Below, piece after piece: positions 19,606 through 30,779 of a stretch of DNA of 33,019 nt (the stretch's first letter is position 1; each line of letters starts with the position of its first letter). Under the pieces are notes generated by a model. It searched no databases, had not been told where the DNA came from, and was given only the letters and a program-made list of their open reading frames with translations. This DNA is from Jimgerdemannia flammicorona (Eukaryota; Mucoromycota; Endogonomycetes; Endogonales; Endogonaceae), in assembly GCA_003990745.1 (NCBI GenBank), contig RBNI01000345.1:1-33019 (forward strand), in the 5' to 3' direction. The translations under genes were made by a program, and so were the position numbers.

Positions 19606-22600
19606 CTACCCAATTCCCATAGGGGGGCTCCTCTCCATCTCCTCTTGAATAAATATCACCCTTTCACTCACTATGCCAACTCTCCCCCCACTCTGTCTAC
19701 AAATTTTCTCCACTAAGCAGCGCCTCTGACCACCCTGCAGCCCCCAACCAAGCCACCAGCCTGTTAAGGCATCTTCCATAAGCCTATGCCACTGCACCAA
19801 CTGGTCCCCCAAGCCCTGTCTGCTTCCATCCTCAAAAACAAATAGCCAGTGACTGGCCAGTCCTATCCAAATAGCCAATGCCCAGCCCAAAGTAATCCAC
19901 TCCTTCCCTATCCCCCCTACCAATCTGTCCCTCAAGTCCTCCCACCTCCCCCATACTTCATCTCTCCTATGCCATACCCCCAAGTGTTCCCCAATTGCCC
20001 ATCAAAAATCCCCCAATACCTCACACTCTCCTAGCTAATGTTCAGGTATCTGTACACAACCCTCCTCCTGCCCTACATTATGGCACTCCTCACAGTCGAA
20101 GCCCCCTACAATAAGGTGCCCTGCGCAAAAGTTGAGCATCACATTCCTCCTTAGCATACACCACCAGACCACCCAGTACTTTGGCAGCATCCACTTTCTC
20201 ACTGCAGTACTCCAGGTCCAAACACCATGCCAGTCTCACTCTTCGCCAATTACAACTCCTTGCCAACTGCTAGGCCACAGATCCTGCCCTGGTCCCCTTT
20301 GGCATTCCATTCTATCACCAATGTCGAACTCAATTAAAGGAGTGCCACCCAGCAGTATACAATCCCATCTCCACATCGCCAGGTCCCAATCCTCCTCTCC
20401 TTCATTCCCCTGCCAACAAATTCCAATGTGGTGCACCCCCTCTGCTATCCCCCACCAAAATCCTCTATATTGCAGTTGTTTAGTGTTCTGAAGTCCAACC
20501 AATGAGAGGAGATCGCCAGTTGAGCCCCTTGGTGACATCCACCTCTCTCAGATCTTCTGTAGCAAAGGAACCCAACCACTGCCTCTCAATTCCACTACCC
20601 TCTTTAGCCACCATGCTCGCAAGCAGTGTAACCATTTTGGAAAGTCAACCAGCCCAAGACCACCTCTCGCCACTGGTAGGGACAAGGTCTCCCAACCAAT
20701 CTGACTCCACATTTCAGCCCAAATCCATCCCTTCGCTGACTTCACCAATCTCTTCACTACCCAGGCTGAGAAGTCCAGATGGTATGCCAGATACCACAAC
20801 TTCGGCAGCCAGTAGACATTCAAAATTGAGACCTGTCCTACCAGAGAAAATTGTCTTCCCCCCCAACTCCGCAGAGCCTCCTCCCAGATTCCAATTCTCT
20901 GCTCCCACCAATGCCTGGGCAGAACTGACCCGTAGACTGACAGATAGATGCCCAAGTACTGCACTGCTTCACCAGTAGGGATGAGTGTTCCTATAACCTC
21001 TCCTCCCACCAGACCATTGCCAAGTACCATTGTTTCACACTTATACCAATTCAACTTTGCTCCAGAGTTCTCCTCATACCACTCTACCATCTTCTTGAAC
21101 TCTTCAACATCAGCAATCAAACCCAAACCAACCACTATGTTGTCTGCAAAGGCCCCAACTTTCCATCCTATGCCAAAGACAGAGAGTCCTACTATCCTCC
21201 GCCTAATTCTATCCATGAGGGGTTCCAGGGAGAGAGCATACAGAATGGGGGACAGTGGGTCCCCCTGAGGCACCCCCCTACCCAAGGGGAATACTACCCC
21301 TCTATGACCATTACACATGAGTGCAGCCCTACTCCTTTCCAGTAGGCTGACCATTGCTGACTGGAATTGGGACGGAACCCCCATCCTATCCAAAACTTTC
21401 ACCAGCCAGACTCTTCGCACCTGGTTGTAAGCCTTCTCCTGATCCAAGAAGACTAGATGCCCATCCAGTCCACAGGCCCTTGCCCCTTCAATAACTCCAT
21501 GTACCCAGGCAGTGCCATCCCTGATGAGCCGACCACCCACAAATCCCCTCTGCTCAATACCTACAACTTGCTGGGCCACCTTCTGTAGTCTTGCCACCAC
21601 CACCTTAGTCACTAACTTCCTGTCCATATCTAGTAACATTATTGGCTGCCAGTTCTTCCAATCCTCCCACCCTCCTTTGTTTTTATAAAGCAGCATCACC
21701 AGCCCAAGGTCCTGCTCCCCCACCCACCTCCCAGTCTATAGAATGGAGTCGCATAATGCTGTCAGCTCTTCCAACACCCCTGGGACTCCAACCATTTGCT
21801 TCCAAAAATCCCAGGGCAGACCATTCTCTCCAGGTGCTGTACCTGGCATTGTTGTGACAAGAACCTGGTGGATCTCATCCTCCTGTACCAGCATCACCAG
21901 GTCACCAAGCCCCTCAACTTGTGGTGGGTACCAATCCTCCAATACTCAGTCAATATCTATGGCATCTGCCCCACCCTCCTCCTCACTCCACAATCCACTC
22001 CATCTCTCCTTCAGTAATCCAAGAATGTCCTGTACACCATGCACTAGTATACCATCGGAGTCTAACACCCCTTCCCACCATTGCTGTACCCGCCTTGCCC
22101 TAAGAGCCCTTCCCCTTCCTCCAAATTCTGCCAGTGGAGTCATGCTGCCAAGCTCTGTGCCCTTGCTTCTTCCTCTTCTCACAGCACCTGTTGTAGCTCC
22201 CCAACCTCCATTTTCGCCCTTATTAACCTCCAATATTCTTCTCCCACCAACATCTTTAACCTCACCCACTCCTCTAGAAGCCTAGTCAATCTAGTAGAAG
22301 CCCAATGCACTCTATGCCTCCTCTGCTTCCCTGCCTCCTTACCAGCCTCACTCTAGTAAATCTTGGCCATCTCCTTCATCCTCATCCACCGAATCCCAAC
22401 TGAGGCACCTTCCTGCTATCAGTTCTCCACCCTCAGCTGAATGTCCTTAGCCCACTCATCCCACCGGGTCTTGTCATCTAACAAAGAGGAATTGAGGCAC
22501 CAATGTCCAGGCCCATCCCCACTTCCCCCAAAGCACCCCTGTCCCAAAAGCCCCCAGTGATCTGACCATGGACACCACTCCACCTCCAACGACTTCCAAA

Positions 22601-23237
22601 CATCTAGGCCCCAGCAGCTGGCTGTCAGAATCCAGTCGATTCTTATCCCCAGACCCCCTGTCCAATGTGTGTAAACCCTCCTATTCCCCCAGCACTCCCT
22701 ACCAGCATCTACCAGTGCACTTAGTCTTTTGACCTCCTCCCATGCTACCAGTCCTCCACTCCTGCTCTCAGCACCTTGTCCTCCATCTGTTCTATCCAAT
22801 AGTATGTCCCAAACTATATTGAAATCACCCCCAAGCATATCCACCCCAGCCTCTACAAAGCTCCCACTCTCCAGTAAACTTTTCACCCAATCTACCCACT
22901 CACCCAATACTGCAGAACAGTAGCAAGAGCCAACTGTAACTGGCTCCCAGCCTGCACGAATCCACTCACCCCAGACCAGTCTCTCCCCCCAGCTCCTCAC
23001 ATCCTGTATCTTCCCTCTGCCTTTCCAAACCAAAATCCCAACCTTGCTCTTCCAAATCACCACACCTCCCCATTCCTTCATCCACTCTATCCTATCAAAA
23101 TCATCCTCACACCTAACATCCTGCAAGAGGAAGAGATCAGCCTCCAATCGCTTCATCTAAGTAAAAATGTTCCTGCATCAAGTAGCACCCCGTAGCTCAT
23201 TCACATTTAAAGAAAAAATGTTGGTTGTACTATTCAT
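19606..23237 (-). pseudogene. LINE ORF2: AP-endonuclease and reverse transcriptase (broken)
   Basis: ORF2 opens with ATG at 23237. The endonuclease shows IFSLNVNELRG, FLLQDVR, MLGGDFNIV, GIRIDWIL and WSDHWGLL in the usual order (to about 22530); it nicks target DNA to prime copying. TGA and TAG stops lie between NVNEL and the Met at 23156, and two more follow 22419. One frameshift falls near 22130-22190; from 22269 to the end the frame is constant. RT landmarks: GTAPGENGLPWDF near 21850, FVGGRLIRDG, FLDQEKAYNQV, RGVPQGDPLSPILY, and FADNIVVGL at about 21150-21124. The active site is normally FADD; the second Asp is Asn (21139-21141), and AYD has become AYN. A Cys-containing C-terminal region (DCEECHNVGQEEGC) is near 20100-20060. 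Non-functional. Confidence 0.9.
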
Positions 23238-23267
23238 AATGAAATACATTATGTTGTCAATCGATCT

Positions 23268-23363
23268 CTACTGCTCCATACTCATCTCCTCCTGCGCCAT
23301 GTCCAGATTGTGTTCCGCAGCCACCTCCTCCTCTTCTGCCCTCTGGGCCTCCAATCCAGCCAG
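23268..23363 (-). pseudogene. C-terminal remnant of LINE ORF1
   Basis: The last ~32 codons, rich in Glu, Ala and Leu (LAGLEAQRAEEEEVAAE), ending at TAG 23268-23270, 31 bp before the ORF2 ATG. Helical, possibly coiled coil. The assignment rests on position and composition. Confidence 0.5.
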
Positions 23364-23364
23364 C

Positions 23365-23381
23365 GTAAAATACTATCATCT
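23365..23381. repeat. 17-bp target-site duplication, right copy
   Basis: Identical to 19508-19524. Confidence 0.92.
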
Positions 23382-23564
23382 GATCAACTCATTATATACA
23401 TTATAAAATATCTTTTCAATAATTAACCTCTCTATAATCTGTCAATAATTACATATTTGAGCTCTATAATATTATACATTAAGTATTTTTCTATATTATT
23501 ATAGAACTATATTTTCCAAAATATGTAAGTCAGAATATATTAATTTTGCTTCTATATTGTATTG
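23382..23564 (+). repeat. Satellite-like unit, second part, ending at TE3
   Basis: Continues the unit begun at 19424 (CAATAATTAACCTCTC, TTTGAGCTCTATAATATTAT) and is cut by the TE3 LTR a few bases after GCTTCTATAT, close to where TE2 cut its own unit. Confidence 0.78.
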
Positions 23565-24731
23565 TGTCTGGCTCAATGGAGGCAAATTACAATGTTGGAG
23601 GTTGATGTAGTTTGGCTTGAGCCCCTAGTTACTTTGTTAAGAGCAATAAAATATTCTTGGTGTTTAGTGGTATAATAGTCAAAGCTGGATATCTGCAAGT
23701 GATTTGTGTGTTGATTTCCTAATTGGGATGGTTCTCTGGGTGTAGCAGTAATTTGTGTATGTGGCATGGGTGTTCCTTATATGTGATGGTCTGACAATTT
23801 GATGGTTCTCCTTATGCGGTTTCTGCATGACGATCTTGTGTAGTGCAACAATCTCCATGTGGCATGGTGGTTCGTTATGCATGACATTCTGGTAATTTGG
23901 CAGATGACTCAATTTGGTACAGATTCTCCTGAATTGGCAGGCTTCTGGGAAATAATAACTTGGTGATTCTTCTAGAAATAGTGGATGGCACAGATTCTTT
24001 TGAATCAGCTCACTGAGAATGATACTGGTAGCGAATTCTCTGAATTGGACTCACTGAGAACAAACTAACAACTTGGATAGCATGAATTCTTGGCAAGTTA
24101 CATCAAAGACTAGCTTCATTTGCATGAATGAATTACTGCAAAGTTGCATCAAGAGACTGGCTTGTGGCAAAGTTCCTTATAGTGGGCTTTCTGAGAATGC
24201 AGATAACTCAGAAATGGTAGTGAAGTCCTTTACTTGAACTTGGCAGCAAACTTGGATTTTTCAGACTTATTTGAGAAGCAAACCAAAAATGTAACAAACT
24301 CTTCTTTATATCAGAAAGTGGACCAGAGTGGAAAGGAATGCTTTGCTCACAATCTCCTAGCAGTATCTGTAGAGTTCCTCTCAAAGTATAGTAGACAGAC
24401 TTGACTTTTGCTTTGGATTCAATTTGGACTGAGGTTTATTCACTCTTATCTCTGGGGTATTTTATACAGTTGTGATTACTACTGATTACTATATTGCTAA
24501 CTATAGATTGCTATCTAGGGTAAGTATTCCTTGAGGGTACAGTATACCTTGAGGGTATAGTGTACCTTGATAGTATGGTATACTTGGAGGGTACAGATAA
24601 ATATACTGTTTCTGGTATCTCTGGCTAAATATACAGGTTGGTACAGTAAAGCAGTCTTGGTTGCTTAGTGTACTAGATATAGTATATGGCTAATTTATGA
24701 TTTCAGCAGTACAATTCTATTGCTTGTCACA
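23565..24731 (-). repeat. 3' LTR of TE3
   Basis: 1,167 bp from TGTCTGGCTCAATGG to TTGCTTGTCACA on the plus strand. The first ~350 bp match 32292-32646, mostly with transition differences. Contains an internal ~50-bp near-duplication around 24088-24160 (GCAAGTTACATCAAAGACTA-like) and an 18-bp tandem array at 24525-24596. Confidence 0.85.
24525..24596. repeat. Four 18-bp tandem repeats in the TE3 LTR
   Basis: Units at 24525, 24543, 24561 and 24579, consensus TATACCTTGAGGGTACAG, with one to six changes each. The place within the LTR suggests possible transcription-factor sites; that is inference. Confidence 0.8.
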
Positions 24732-24759
24732 TCAGCTCCAACTAAAGAATAGTCTGTCC

Positions 24760-25345
24760 TCAGATAATCCTTTAGTCATCATTCCAATGTGCATAAGCAT
24801 CTTTGGTATCAATATCTGAACCAGTATCTTCATTTGGATTAGAGTCACTCCATTCAACAGGTTCTTCTTCTTCCTCTGGAAATAGGATCTCAATATAGTT
24901 GATGATGCTCCAGTAAGTAGCAGGGTTTATGTTTTGAATGTCATTTAGAAGGAATTGTACCTGTATCAATACTGGGACATTTCATTTGTAGATTGTGTAT
25001 AATCTGTCTGCAGTAGTGGTATTTTTCTGGGTGAGACCAGTAGAGTTTCTGATGTAGGTCAGGTCTGCTGCTGGGAGGTTCTGCAACTGTTCTTCAATTG
25101 CATAGTAGGTCTGCAGCTAGTGGACTTGTAGTAAACATCTGGCCAAGGTGAGGTTCTCTTGATGAGTCTGGATTTGCTGAAGGGGGTTTCTGTTAGCTTG
25201 TTGGAATTGTAGAAGGGAAACTGGAAGTGATTGGAATGAACTCAGAACAAGGGTCTGGAGGTGCTGATCAATTGTCTGGTTCATAATAAGAGAGATATAT
25301 CTTGGGGCAGTTGATGTATACTGGTGTCCTGAGGGTCTACCCATC
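24760..25345 (-). pseudogene. Post-integrase C-terminal tail of TE3 Pol
   Basis: Two in-register pieces (25344-25117 and 24969-24772) separated by stops. The first is Gln/Leu-rich and helical (QTIDQHLQTLVLSSFQSL, LLQFQQANRNPLQQIQTHQ), the second ends in an acidic stretch (LFPEEEEEPVEWSDSN). TE2 has a tail of similar place and type (13296-13006: FQEYFKLEQLLNSRLKMGK). I do not recognise a domain. It is not a chromodomain as far as can be judged by eye. Confidence 0.55.
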
Positions 25346-25399
25346 CATGCTTCTTAAATAGATATTGGTTCCTCTGATGTTGTGTACAAAATAAAGTCC

Positions 25400-26300
25400 T
25401 TCCCATTTGGGCTCCAGTTTGGTGGGAAAATTCGTTTCAATCATGCTTCTCCAAACTAGTACTTGATCTCCAATCTTAATCTTCTGATCTTTCTGTTTCT
25501 AGTTATAGTACTTCTTTTGTCTTTCTTGGGCTTTGATAATCTGACCTCAGGCTTGATTATGTAACTGTTCTGTCTTCTTGAGGAGGTCTCCGAGATTCTC
25601 ATGGTCAGCAGTTCTGTTTTTCTTAGTAAATATCATTTTGAATGGCTTTTATTTGGTAGAGATAGCAGGAGTGTTCCAAATTTCCCATAGGATCTCAGAT
25701 AAGCAGAGGTCCCAGTTAGTAGGATTAACTCAGGCAAGTTCTTTCTTAATGGTCTGGTTCATTCTTTCTGTCATGCCATTGGTCTGAGGGTGATATGATG
25801 TGGTTCATTTGAGATAGATCTTGTAAATTCTGACATAACTTATGATTATATTGTTGATGAATTCTGTGCCTCAATCAGAGATGAGTTCTTCTGGGGGTCC
25901 ATATCTGAGGGTGAGTCTATGGAGAAGGCCTACATAGTTAAGGCATCTGTGATTTTCATTGGAAAAGCCTTGGGCTACTTAGTTAGATATTTTACAAATA
26001 TAACGATGTACTTATTTCTTCTTGGTATAACTGGTAGAGGTCCAATTACATCTACTCTCCATCTCTGAAAAATGTTGTCTGGTGGTATGATTGGTTGCAG
26101 TGGTGCTTAGTAGTTCTTTCTTCCTTAGTATTTCTGGCAGGTGTTACATTTCTTGAGTATATCCCGAACTTGTATTCTGAGATTAGAGCAATGTTAGTAT
26201 GTTGTTTACAACTTTTTTTCTATATTTGCTTATCCTTGATGAGCTTTCTGGTGTGCTTTTTGAATGAGATATTCTTGTGCCTTGATAGTCTGAGGAGCTT
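25400..26300 (-). pseudogene. Integrase of TE3 (broken)
   Basis: Zinc-finger half sites AHQKAH (about 26260-26240) and KCNTCQK (about 26145-26125). Catalytic core: VDVIGPLP with Asp at 26050-26052, then after a frame change ISD*GTEF with Asp at 25874-25876 and TERMNQTIKKEL with Glu at 25766-25768, i.e. 35 residues between Asp and Glu as in retroviral-type integrases. The C-terminal part reads GDQVLVW and KLEPKWEGLYFV near 25465-25390. Several TGA/TAG/TAA stops. Confidence 0.87.
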
Positions 26301-26399
26301 CCTTTAGGGTATAGTTCCTTAGAACCCCTTCTTCTAGTTCATTGGAGCTGGCAGGAAAGTACATCAATATTGTTGTAGGCTTTCCCTGCCTTGTAGATG

Positions 26400-27560
26400 A
26401 TGGTGATTTTGTAATCCTAGAGAATAAGGATCCAGCAGGCTAGGATTCCAGTGGATTTCTTGCAGTTGAATAGCCATTTGAGGGCTGTATGGTCTGTAAT
26501 CAGGGTGAACCTTTTTCTGATAAAATAATGTTTGAACAGAGTGACTGCCCATGTAACTACAAGGTATTCCAGTTTGGTACTACTATAGTTCATCTGCTGC
26601 TGATTGATAGCTCAGCTTATATAAGCTATCACATGGTACTATTGGTCAGGTCCTTCTTGAGCTAGAACTACTTCTAGGCCATCTTTGGAGGCATCTGTAT
26701 ATAAGATAAATGGCTTCTGTAGATTGGGGCAGATGAGAATTGGTGCTGTGGTCATGTGGTGCTTGAGTTCTTTGAAAGCTTTCTCTTATAATTCTGTCTA
26801 TTTGTAAGGTACTCCTTTCTTGAGAAGAATCCGAATTGGGGCAGTAATTTGGGCAAAGTCCTTGATAAACCTTCTGTAGTAGGACACTAATATCAGGAAT
26901 GATAGGGTTTCCTTCAGGGTCTGGGGTACTGACCAATTGTTAATCTTCTTGGTTTTCTTTGGATCTATATGGGTTCCTTCTTTTGAAACTATAAATCTAA
27001 GAAATTCAAGTTTTTGTTACCCAAAGTAGCATTTCTTAGCATTGAGTCTCAGGTGGTTCTTGTGGGTGAGCTTGAAGAATTCATCTAGATAGTGTAGGTA
27101 TTCCTTGAAATTTACTGAATAGATGTTAAAATCATCCATATATACAATCAGGCAGTAGTGGATCAAGGGGGCATAGACTGAATTCATCATCCTCTGGAAG
27201 ATGGGGGGTGCATTGCAAAGTCTAAAGAACATTCAGAGGTATTTAAACAGTTTTTCTAGAGCAAGAAAGGCTGTCTTTTGAATGTCTTTTGGGTCCATGG
27301 GAATCTTGTGGAATTCTGCAAAAAGGTCTATACTACTGAAGTATTGGGCATCTTGTAACTAGTCCAGGAGGTCATCAATTCTGAGCAAAGAATAAGTATC
27401 CTTTCAGTAACTGAATTGAGCTTCCTGTAGTCTACACAAAGTCTCCATTCTCCTTTCTTTAGTACAATAAGTATAGGGCTGGCCCAGAGGCTGGTAGAGG
27501 GTCAGATGACTCCATTGTCTAAGAGTTCTTGAATGTGCTCCTTTTCAAATGTTTTTAAGT
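26400..27560 (-). pseudogene. Reverse transcriptase and RNase H of TE3 (broken)
   Basis: RT begins with LWASPILIVLKKGEWRLCVDY (27505-27440), changes frame near 27408, then SSIDLFAEFHKIPMDP, a TGA at 27233-27235, FRLCNAPPIFQRMM, and the catalytic YMDDF, which is intact here. RNase H follows with LYTDASKDG (Asp near 26695), KLEYLVVTWAV and LITDHTALKWLF. A TGA at 26612-26614 replaces the residue after AYIS, where related elements usually have Arg. Confidence 0.88.
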
Positions 27561-28139
27561 AATGGGGTATTCTATAGGGTTTCTGCCAGATGGGTGTTGT
27601 GTTTTCTGTATTTAGCTGTGGTGATATAATGGGTTATATAGCAGGTTGCCATAATTGGTAGTAAAGATATCTTGATATTTGTTGAGGAGTTCTACTAGTT
27701 GTTGCCATTGTTGGGGTATCAATTCTTCTCCAATATTGGTGGAAGGTGTCACTGTCTCCTAGGTCACAGAGGGGCCTTTTCTTTCTTCTAGAATCTTTTG
27801 CCTTTTCCTGATAAGTTTAGTTCATAAACTTCTCTGTGAATTTAGTTGAGAAAGGGTACCAGATGTTCTATAATGGTTCCTTTCAGCAACATGATAGTTT
27901 CCCAACTTTGGTTGGTTGCTCAGAAGTGTACTGGATTCATCTTGTTGAGGAATGTGTGTCCTTCTATGTCCAGGTGCAGGATATCTTCATTGTGTTCAAA
28001 GAAGAGGTTTCTGGGGTCAGGTGGTGCAAAGATTTCGAAGGTGGTTTGCTCTCCAGGCTCCAGGATGAGATTCTTATGTAGTTTGACTAGTTAGCAGTAT
28101 ACTTACTGGAAAACATTCTTTTTGATGGGGTTGACTTGA

Positions 28140-28545
28140 AGGTGATGTACTTCCTTCTTATCTGAGCTTCTGAATCCTTTGGCTTGCCTTGTTCCTTCAG
28201 TTAGTTTGGAAACTTCTTGTAACTGTGGGGTCTTGACCTTCATGAAGACTGCTTGAGCAATCTTCTGTCCTCTAATGATTTGGTGTCATTCAGTACTACT
28301 GTTGTATAGGATGACCTTGATTTCGCCTATATATCCTGGGTCAATGGTTCCTCCTTCTATGGTTATTCCTTGTCTGGCAAGTCCAGACCTTGAGGTCAGT
28401 TGAATGTAAGTTCCTTGGGGTGATTGTATAGCTAGTCTGGTTCTGATCATGAATGTTTTTCCAGGCTTAATAGATTCATCCTCCAGATTGTAAAGATCAT
28501 ATCCTACATCTTCTGGGTGGACTTTGGTCAGGGGTTTGGCCTTGG
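28140..28545 (-). pseudogene. dUTPase domain of TE3 Pol
   Basis: Trimeric-type dUTPase motifs in order on the element strand: motif 1 DVGYDLYNLED (28515-28480), motif 2 LTSRSGLARQG, motif 3 EGGTIDPGYIGEI, motif 4 RGQKIAQAVF, and a weaker motif 5 KGFRSSDK (about 28180-28155). SRSGLA and the catalytic-type Asp of motif 1 are better kept than in TE2. One stop interrupts it between motifs 3 and 4 (NSSTE*HQ). It lies between protease and RT, as in TE2. A linker of ~100 codons to the RT (EPGEQTTFEIFAPPDPRN) follows; I do not recognise it. Confidence 0.88.
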
Positions 28546-28559
28546 GATGTAGTAGGGCA

Positions 28560-29499
28560 TACTGGGCAACATCCTTGCTGAGTTTGGGCTGTCCTTGGGC
28601 TGAGGCTCTACTAGCAGAGAGTCTCTAGGCTCTGAGGTTGAGGTGTGGCCATCTGGCTCCAGTAGAGGGGTCTTGGAGATAGTTGATTCCTCTTCTTCCT
28701 GTAGGGACTATGGCTTCTATGAAGATGGTGGCATTCTCTACCCTTCCTTAGTGGGTTGTATGTCTAATAAGAGCTAGAATATCTTCTCCTAAATCATAGA
28801 TCTTGAGAGTCCTTCTTCCTGGCTTCTTGGTCTGGCTTTTTCAGATCTGGCCTCTGTTGTCTCCTCTATTCAAGGTGTGAATTGCAACATCATGACTAAG
28901 GTGAATCTTCTGATGTCTGCAGTCTCAGTAGTCTGGGTGTCTTCTATGGTTATAATATTCTATTGCTTAGAAATGATGTTCTCAGTTATTGATTTCTTAA
29001 TTGGTATTCATCTTGGTCATAAGTTGGAGAAAGAGTAGATAAGAGGTATACTTCTATTCAGGTAAAGAGACCTTGTCCTTTAAATCAACTTTGCAACTTA
29101 GTGGTAACATTTTGAAAGATAGTTGACTGTGCAACTGTATTTGAGAGTTCTGGTCTCTGGGGTCTCTATCTCTCTTATTGATCTAGTAGATAGCACTGAT
29201 AGCAGTAGTCTCAGGGAGAGTAGAAGATTATTTGGTGTAGATATCTTCCTAGCTAAAAAGCTTTTTCTTGGTATATTTCTTTCTTTGGAATAATAAGAAT
29301 TATACTGGATCCTTCTTCAATATTCCAAGAGTCATCATCTTCAGGTAATATCCAGTAAGAGTCATCCCAGGGAATGAGTTTGGGGATTTCTTCTTCTTTG
29401 GATGCTTCTTGTTCAGAAACTTCTTGGTCAGGAGCTTCTTCTTCCTCAGATACTTTTTGACCCCAAATTGCTTATACTTCTGCAGCTTCAGCTGCAGGT
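28560..29499 (-). pseudogene. Linker between the Cys module and dUTPase in TE3
   Basis: First an acidic stretch (SEEEEAPDQEVSEQEASKEEE) in the protease frame, then a change to the dUTPase frame near 29200. The second half includes a His-rich segment (DCRHQKIHLSHDVAIH, about 28910-28860) and GRRTLKIYDLGEDILALIR. Several stops. No known domain recognised. Confidence 0.5.
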
Positions 29500-30190
29500 G
29501 TTTCTGGAATGTGTCTGCATTTCTTCTTCTTTCTGCACTCTGGGCAGGCTGTGCCAGGCAAATTCCTTATCCCAATGATCTTGGAGGAGTGCTTGGGGCA
29601 CTTGTGTCTCTTGAGGCAGGTGGGGCATCCTTTGATTTCTCCTATAATGGCTTCAATGGTAATGGAGACAGTGTTCTTGGTCTATACATTGTCTTCTGGT
29701 CTGTAATCCACTAGGTTGATCCTGGGATTGAGTCTTGGATCATTTCCATCTTCAGATTCTTCTTCCTCCTCTGTGGTAGACTCTTTTCTGCTAGCATATT
29801 CTTTCTAGATAGTGACCTTCTTCTTCTTTAATTACTCATAGCTGGTCACCTTGACTCTGTACTTCTTATCTCAGTAGTCAAACTTGAGTACTTGTTATCT
29901 GATATTGACAACTGCATTCATTTTCTTCATCCAGTTGGTGCTAAGAATCATATCATAGGTGACAGCTTCAGTGACAACAGCCTTTGAGATAGAGAACTGA
30001 ATGTGTCTCAGGGAGATAGTGATGTTTCATACTTCTCCAAGGGGCTGAGTTCAGGCTCTATCTGCTACTATAATGCTGAGGTTGGATAGTCCATCAATGG
30101 GCCATTGGAGGGTATTCAGGAACTATTTGGCAATAATACAGATAGCAGCTCCTGTATCTATGAGGATTTTCGCCTTTTGTCCTCCAATAT
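29500..30190 (-). pseudogene. Protease and double Cys-cluster module of TE3
   Basis: The aspartic protease is marked by KILIDTGAAICII with Asp at 30156-30158. About 175 codons downstream in the same frame is GCPTCLKRHKCPKH, then NLPGTACPECRKKKKCRH (29627-29511): two copies of CPxC-x5-6-C-x-H spaced for zinc binding. The frame carries stops but every Cys and His of the module is kept. It lies where TE1/TE2 have a different Cys/His cluster. Metal or nucleic-acid binding is inferred from the pattern only. Confidence 0.75.
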
Positions 30191-30779
30191 CCATGTAAGT
30201 AGGTGCTGACATATCTTTCTGCAGCTTGAATAGGAATAGAAGCTGGCTCTTGTTGTGGGATTGGAACTCAGCCAGTGCTGAACCTAGTGTTCTCAGTAAT
30301 TTGTTTCAAACTCTAGCTGATATCAGTTGCAGGAACTGTAGGAGAGAGACTTCCATCTTGGCTTCTTGGATCTTCTGCCAGGCTTCATTGTAGATATCTC
30401 TGGGTATAGTCTTTGAGGTGTACTTCTTCTTGGGCTTTGGGGCAGTAGGTTTCCATTCTTCTTGTTCCATTTCTTCATCCTCTGGTGGCAACTCATTTGT
30501 CTCAGAGACAAAAGGTGAGGGAGTCTGGGGAGGTGTTTCTACTTGTTCCTCTTCATGTTCTTCATCTTCTTCTTGGATAATTCTCCTGCTGATATTCCTG
30601 GATGGCCTTCTAACAGGTCTCTTCCTTTTCTCTGCTGGGTAGACTGTCTTTCAGATGGTAACCTTGGTAGAGTACAAGTCTAAGTCACTATAGTCTTTAC
30701 TGTTGCTTGTTTCTTTAAAATCTTCGACAGGATGAGCTTCAGCCTTCTTGTACTGAGTGTCATTCCTTTGATTTGGTAG
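30191..30779 (-). pseudogene. Charged region between Gag knuckle and protease in TE3
   Basis: Continues the Gag frame: Glu-rich and Lys/Arg-rich stretches (PVRRPSRNISRRIIQEEDEE, PPEDEEMEQEEWKPTAPKPK), probably a disordered Gag-protease linker. TE2 has a comparable Pro/Lys segment (RPPGRPKKNPVEK near 17570). Confidence 0.5.

Larger units (their letters stand above)
19525..23364 (-). mobile_element. L1/Tx1-like LINE, 5'-truncated and mutated
   Basis: A 3,840-bp minus-strand non-LTR retrotransposon. It has a poly(A) tail (plus-strand T run 19524-19543) at its 3' end and perfect 17-bp flanking duplications. It contains the last ~32 codons of ORF1 and ORF2 with an AP-type endonuclease and RT, so it is 5'-truncated within ORF1. 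The FLDQEKAYxxV signature of the RT is typical of L1/Tx1-like elements in basidiomycetes; this clade call is from memory of the family, not a search. Confidence 0.92.
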
